DNA of 64,000 bases from assembly GCF_036884655.1 (NCBI RefSeq), contig NC_088345.1:28065501-28129500 (forward strand), in the 5' to 3' direction. The first letter of the stretch is position 1; each line of letters starts with the position of its first letter. The stretch is from Musa acuminata AAA Group. Taxonomy: Eukaryota > Streptophyta > Magnoliopsida > Zingiberales > Musaceae. The notes beneath the pieces were generated by a model that made no database searches, was not told the origin of the DNA, and saw nothing but the letters and a program-made list of their open reading frames with translations. The position numbers and the translations under genes are program-made. Below are positions 58,637 through 64,000 of this stretch, in pieces.

Positions 58637-61567
58637 CTACTTTAAACCATACAATGACTTAATAAGTTTACACACTTTATGTTCATTTTCCGGTAGAACA
58701 AAACCTTCGGGTTGTTCCATATATACCTCCTCATCGAGGTCTCCATTTAGAAATGCTGTTTTGACATCCATTTGATGAACATAAAGATCAAAAATTGATG
58801 CTAAAGCAAAAATAATTCTAATAGATGTGATCCTAGCCACAGGAGCATATGTGTCAAAATAATCTATTCCTTCCTTTTGTCGAAATCCTTTAGCAACTAA
58901 CCTTGCTTTGAACGTTTGGAGAGTACCATTTGTATGATACTTCCTACAAAATATCCATCTACAACTAATAAGTTTTGAGGCAAAAGGTAAATCGACAAGT
59001 TCCCAAGTATGGTTTGACATAATAGAATTCATCTCATCATTAATAGCATCTTTCCAAAAAGCAGCATCACGAGAAGCCATAGCTTCTTTAAATGTTTTAG
59101 GATCATCTTCCACTTGTAAAACAAGAGGAATTGTTTTTAATACTCTCTCATTAGTTCCTTCTACAAGGTAAAAAGAAATACTTTGAGAATCAATCTCATC
59201 TGATCTTAATATTTTTGCTTTTCGTACACCAGTGCTTCTCCTTAATTCATAAGATTGCTCTCCAACCTCTTGTGAACTTGATTGATGTCCAATCAAAGGA
59301 ATTTTAGGTTGCTCACCAACCTTTTGAGATTTCTTCACTAGTGACTCTTTACTAGTTGGAGGATGAACATTATTACTAGAAGTCAATAAATATTCAAAGA
59401 ACTCCACATCTCGAGATTCTATTATGATATTAGACTCCAAATTGAGAAGTCTATATGCTTTGCTATTTGAAGCATAGGCTATAAATGCGCATTTGATTCC
59501 TCTAGGTCCCAATTTTGTCCTTTGAGGATCATTATTTTTACAATATACAAGACACACCCACACTTTAAAATAACCAATGTTAGGTCGTCTTCCTTTCCAT
59601 AACTCATATGGAGAGATCTTATTCTTTTTAGAGGGAATTCTATTTAAGATATGACATGCAGCCAATAAAGCTTCTCCCCACAAATTATAAGATAGTTTAG
59701 CATGCAACAACATAGCATTAATCATCTCTAGATAAGTTCTATTTTTTCTTTCTGCTAATCCATTTTGCTCAGGTGTTCTAGGTGCTGAACATTCATGAAT
59801 TATGCCATGTTGTTCACAAAACAAGTTAAATTCATTAGGAAAGTATTCTCCTCCTCTATCACTTCTTAAAGCTTTAATTTTCTTCACCAATTGATTTTCA
59901 ACTTCTACTTTATATACCTTAAAAGCATTAAAAGCATCATTTTTATGTTTCAATAAGTACACATATGTGAATATAGACATATCATCTATAAAAGTAATAA
60001 AATATCTATTACCTCCTCTCGTTAATATGTCATTTAATTCACATATATCATAATGTATTAAATCTAACAAATTAGTATATCTTTCAACACTTTTGAAGGG
60101 TTTCTTAATCATCTTTGATTTAACACAAATTTCACATTTATTAAGATCATCAAAATGACAATTTATTAAGCCACACTTAACCATTCTTCTAATCATGCTA
60201 ATTTCAATATGTGCTAATCTATCATGCCATAATGAATAAGAATCAACAATATAAATAGAAGCAACATCTTTATTAACTTTAGAATCATTGTCAACAATAG
60301 ATAGTTTGACCATTCCCTCAGCGGAATAGCCTTTTCCAACAAAAGTTCCATTAGGGGATAGAATTAACTTCTCGGATTCAAAAACAAATTTAATTCCAGG
60401 TTTGCTAAGGAGATTCCCACTCACTAAATTTCTACTCATATTCGGTACATGAAGAACATTAGTAAGAGTGACTTTCTTACCTGAAGTGAAAGTGAGTTCC
60501 ACATTTCCTTTACCAATCACCTTAGAACGAACTTCATTTCCCATTTGAATCTCTTGCCCTTCTGTGACTTCTTTGTAAGTCTTGAAGAGCCCCTTATCAT
60601 AGCAAACATGGACGGTAGCACAAGTATCGTACCACCAACCAAAAACCTTGCCAAATATGGCATTCACTTTGCTCACCGTAGCGATTATATTATCATCTCC
60701 CTCAACGGAGTTGACTCTTGGTTTCTGGCCTTTTTTAAATCTGCAATCCCTAGCAAAATGACCAGGTTTTCCACAAACAAAACAGCCTCCACTCTGTGGC
60801 TTCTTAAATTTTCTTTGATCCCTTTTAGGGCCAAAATGATTCTCCTTGTTTTGTTTGCTTTTGTTGGAATTCTTAGGCTGATTTACAACATTTGCTTTTA
60901 TATTGCAAAAAGAGTTCTCACTCTTATCTCTCATCCTCAATTCCTCCTCGATTCGAAGATGTTTTTGAATTTGCTCCAAAGTGATATCCTTGGAGTCATG
61001 CAAAATCTTCTTCCTATACCCTTTCCAAGATGAAGGCAACTTGGCTATTACAGCCCCTACTTGAAAAGGTTCAGAAAGTTCAATTTTTTCAGCCTTCAAT
61101 TGATTAACAATGACCTGCAACTCATGTACTTGTGCCAAGATTGGCTTGCCATCCACAAACTTGTAATCAAAATATTTAGAAATTAAAAATTTCTTTATAC
61201 CTTCTTCCTCGGCATGATATTTGAATTCCAAAGCATTCCAAATTGCTTTTGCAAATGGTTCCATCGTATAAAGATCATAAAACCGGTCCGAAAGAGCATT
61301 GAGAATGTGTCCTCTACACATGACTTCATCTTCGTTTCTTTTCTTTTGTTCAGCCTTGATTTCATCGGTGTCATCGTCGGTTGGATCAGGAATTGGTTGA
61401 AGATTTGGATCAAGCACATAGAAGATCTTCAAAGCAGTCAACATGAATTTCATCTTGTCTTGCCAACGGGTAAAATTTGTTCCATCAAAATGATCCAAAT
61501 GAACAAAATCTTGATTCAATAATTTGATGGTATTTGTAGCCTCCATAGTGGATTTGTATAAACTCAC
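58637..61567 (-). pseudogene. Tork-like gag-pol: gag, protease, integrase, RT start
   Basis: A 976-codon frame ended by one TAG where SLYGLK is normally followed by Gln; the original protein was about 1,334 residues. Domains: gag (FDGTNFTRWQDKMKFML near 27), zinc knuckle CFVCGKPGHFARDC (262-275), protease at about 310-322 with DTC in place of the usual D[ST]G, pre-integrase LWHDRLAH (446-453), zinc-binding CEICVKSK, integrase core Asp507, Asp570 (RSDRGGEY) and Glu606, then RT ([40 protein letters not shown]). The start could also be the Met at residue 8 (61546). It is the best-preserved retroelement coding region in the window. Confidence 0.93.
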
Positions 61568-61585
61568 AAGATATCGTTTTTAGAT

Positions 61586-62084
61586 TGTTGGAAAAAGATA
61601 CGACAAAGAAGAGGATAGAAAACACTATAGAAACAAATAACAAACACAAGATCAAGAATACTTTAGGAAAGATATTTAGACTTGAAACGTGTATAAACAC
61701 TTTCCTAAAAACGATATTTGCACCATCTTCTCAATAAGATTGCTCTGGGTTTGATGCAAATAGTTTTAGTGGATATGATAAGCCTTTAGAAGATCTGTAT
61801 TGAGCAAATAATAAAGAATCTTTAGAGAGGAATTGGAGAATGTCTAACTCAATCACTTGGAGAGTAAAGAAAAAAGCATGAAAGAGTTATGTCAGTAATT
61901 TACCCCCAAATAGCTATTTATAGATATTTTCTCAAAAGACACAACCTTTGAAAATTAACTATTTTCTCAAAAGACACAACCTTTGAAAATTATAACTATT
62001 TTCTCAAAAGACATGACCTTTGAAAAATAACTACCAAAAAATAAAAGAAAACACCTTTTCAAATAATTTGAACAATTTATAACA
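61586..62084 (-). mobile_element. 5' LTR of the Tork-like element
   Basis: 499 bp with the same ends as the copy at 56495. On the minus strand it is followed by ATCTAAAAACGATATCTTG, which would be the primer site; I cannot name the tRNA. Confidence 0.92.
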
Positions 62085-62690
62085 GATCATGCCAAATGCT
62101 AAGTTGCTTATTATATTTTTTATAATATCGTTTGATAAGATAATGATAAAACCATGTAACTTAAATAATTAATCTCAATTTAGTAATAACATACTCGTAA
62201 AGTCATATTCATCCATTCTTAACCATGGAGTCTTATATCATAGAATTTGCCTGGCACTATGGATTACTAACATAGAGGTCATTGTTGAATTATGTTGGGC
62301 TTTGATACTATTTTGTTGAGGAATAAATCTTAAAGATCAATAATAAAAAAATATATCAAAAAATTAACCTGATATAATAATGCTTTGCCTAATAGAAATA
62401 TTTATATGTGTGAGATGAAAAGTGATATCTTGAGAAGATAGTCTCATGTCATTAATGATTAGAAGAGTTAGACTATATATATAGTAGGTTTGGCTCATAA
62501 AATGATTTGGACTTATCATTATAAAGTGCTATAATATTTTTGACAATACTGAACCGCATGTACACATAATTTGCGCTCATCATTATAAAATATTACAAAA
62601 TTTTTTATACCTATTAACACATGAAAATTATTGATTAGTGAGTCAGCCTAGTTGGTCTACTACCAAAAGTGCATATCCTTCGTGATGATT
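62085..62690. other. AT-rich sequence, nothing recognised
   Basis: After the target duplication GATCA there are about 600 bp of AT-rich DNA with no coding frame above about 60 codons and no repeat that I can name. Confidence 0.6.
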
Positions 62691-63482
62691 CCTCCTTGCT
62701 GACACAAGGGGTTGGCATAGCGATCTTCTATGGGGACCCTGTTAGGGGAGGTGGTTTGCCAAGGGTGGTCCAACCCTCGTATAGTGGAGTTGGGTTAGAA
62801 AGCTGAGTCATCCTTATTGTTGGGTCACCTCCTAGCTATGTCTCTGGATGGCACCGGAGGTCCTGCACAATAGGTCTGTGCCGGGGGCATCCCAGCTCAG
62901 TCTCTATGATGCTTAAGTCAAAGAAATAGAGAGTGAAGTTAATAATGTAAGTGAGAGAGTGAAGAGCTCTTACCTGCTTGCCCCTATTTGGCCCAAGGCT
63001 CAACTTTTATACTTGAGCGCTTGGTGGCATGGACAGGTGCTCGTGAAGCGCCCCACCAACCCCCCCCGCCCCCCCCCCACCTCAGCATGGCAGAGGTATT
63101 TAATGAGGGTGGCTTATCGGCATATGCCCCCAAGGGCGTCGCTTGGTGTGGACTATCGAGGTGGCTCCTCCGGTATGACCCCCTTGCTCTTTTGGGTCAA
63201 ATAGGGAATGGTCCCTCTATTAGCAATCCGGAAGGGAAGGCTCATCGAGCCAAGCTATGCCACTAACCATTAATGAGGGGGCATGGTCCCCTTCTCGGTT
63301 GTAGTACTAGTGAGGAGAGGGTCTTGTGAGCCCATTTTAGGAGGTCGGGATAGGCATCGTGATCTCCTGCTGGCAGTTGCAGGGAGTAGATGGCTCCCAT
63401 GTTGGTGCTTAGGTGCGGCTTCCTTGGCCTACATAGTAGGGGGGAGTTGATAGTGCTAGGATTATCCTTATTATTTGCGCCA

Positions 63483-63511
<29 letters not shown>
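63483..63511. repeat. Uninterrupted run of 29 C
   Basis: C29 on the plus strand (G29 on the minus strand). Similar shorter runs end other copies of the phrase GCGCCACCCCC (63576 onwards) and TCCACCCCC (63665 onwards), so these are related repeat units with length-variable C tracts. Confidence 0.9.
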
Positions 63512-63513
<2 letters not shown>

Positions 63514-63540
63514 ATATCAAGGATAATAAGGATAATCCTT

Positions 63541-63568
63541 AATAAGGATAATAAGGATTATCCTTATT
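63541..63568. repeat. Perfect 12-bp inverted repeat
   Basis: Arms AATAAGGATAAT (63541-63552) and ATTATCCTTATT (63557-63568) with the 4-base loop AAGG. Further AAGGATAATAAGGATAATCC words precede it, so the block around 63518-63570 can fold in more than one way. Confidence 0.85.
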
Positions 63569-64000
63569 ATTTGCGCCACCCCCCCCCATTCCTTGGTGTA
63601 CGTGGTAAGGGGGAGCTGGTGGGGAGCTGGTAGTGCTAGGAGTATCACCATCATTCATCTCCTCCACCCCCCCCCCCAAAATAAAGACATTATTCGAAGC
63701 TTCGAACAGAGGTCTAGAAGGACATCATTTGTCATGTATCCCTACGTGTTTATGCAAGCATTGTTTTGGTGGCTAGTTTATTATTGAGGCTATGGTGGAT
63801 GTTGTGAGATTTGGTGAGGCGGGTTGTGCTCTCTTACTAGGGTGATCTCTACTTTGTCGGTAGACATATATTGTCCTAAGGGACCCTCTCTTCTTTCTCT
63901 CTCTCTATCTTTGTTCTCCCCTTTCCACATAGGAGTTCATTCTCTCTCATTTTTCAACCTCCCCCTTCTTCTCAAGGAGGTTTTCTTCTTCATTTTTACC

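Larger units (their letters stand above)
56495..62084 (-). mobile_element. Nearly intact Ty1/copia element (5590 bp), Tork-like
   Basis: LTRs of 499 bp at 56495-56993 and 61586-62084 (TGTTGG...TATAACA in plus reading; coding strand minus) are flanked by GATCA (56490-56494, 62085-62089). By hand I count 11 differences between the LTRs, about 2.2 percent, so this is a fairly young insertion. The polyprotein runs leftward from 61567. The polypurine tract (GTGGGGGAT on the minus strand) adjoins the left LTR. The sequence after the 5' LTR is not the usual TGGTATCAGAGC primer site. The element lies 2.5 kb upstream of the WRKY gene in the same orientation. Confidence 0.93.
62691..64000 (-). other. 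Unassigned C-rich region, possible LTR fragment
   Basis: Read on the minus strand, 63011-63005 is TATAAAA (context CAAGTATAAAAGTTGAGCC). About 40 bases downstream comes GCAGGTAAGAGCTCTTCACT, a layout typical of plant LTR promoters with a splice-donor-like site, so part of this may be an LTR. No termini or primer site could be fixed. Several short ORFs over the C/G runs are compositional. The last 150 bases are pyrimidine-rich. Confidence 0.35.

Noticed and set aside
62959..63520. Frames of 81-92 codons, including a poly-Gly start
   Set aside because: They span C/G homopolymer runs whose length is unreliable, and they resemble no family.

Overview
The window is nuclear DNA from a flowering plant, probably a monocot. 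Almost everything is LTR-retrotransposon sequence, with one intron-containing plant transcription-factor gene (group I WRKY) at 51.6-53.9 kb. The retroelement families and the WRKY sequence would fit a banana-family (Musaceae) genome, but that is an impression and not something the sequence proves. No rRNA, tRNA or prokaryotic feature was seen.

Layout. (1) 1-8306: the 5' end of a minus-strand Ty3/gypsy element. Its long LTR (806-8306) is interrupted by a solo LTR of the same family in the opposite orientation (3861-8067, target duplication TAAAC). (2) 8307-13606: a minus-strand Sirevirus-like Ty1/copia element ('copia C') with LTR, primer site, gag and polypurine zone but no pol. (3) 13607-15416: the decayed 3' half of a plus-strand chromovirus. 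(4) 15417-15926 and 49018-51333: the two halves of a third, minus-strand copia element ('copia B').

(5) Copia B is split by the main feature, a plus-strand Sirevirus-like copia element at 15927-49012 with target duplication GTCAC. It is 33 kb long because part of its LTR, primer site and first 226 gag codons is repeated in tandem nine times (16302-31239, period 1661 bp), and because a complete 10.1-kb minus-strand chromovirus (35667-45754, duplication TGAAG) sits between its pol and its env-like gene. Without those two additions it would be about 9.7 kb, a normal Sirevirus size. Its pol is broken in many places, but the env-like gene (45954-47069) is an uninterrupted 371-codon frame.

(6) 51643-53948: a five-exon minus-strand gene for a 460-residue WRKY protein with two WRKY domains, resembling the WRKY44/TTG2 subgroup. 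Its stop codon lies about 310 bp from the retroelement cluster. (7) 56495-62084: a nearly intact minus-strand copia element (499-bp LTRs, duplication GATCA, one TAG in an otherwise open polyprotein). (8) 62085-64000: unassigned sequence with a run of 29 C and a short hairpin.

The nesting order can be read from target duplications. Copia B is among the oldest. The plus-strand chromovirus and the 33-kb Sirevirus each went into it. Copia C went into the chromovirus, the left-hand gypsy into copia C, and the solo LTR into that gypsy LTR. The strongest candidate for something new is the nine-copy LTR/primer-site/gag array, which looks like a satellite being born inside a retrotransposon. Second is the preserved env-like gene with its own possible promoter and small leader intron.
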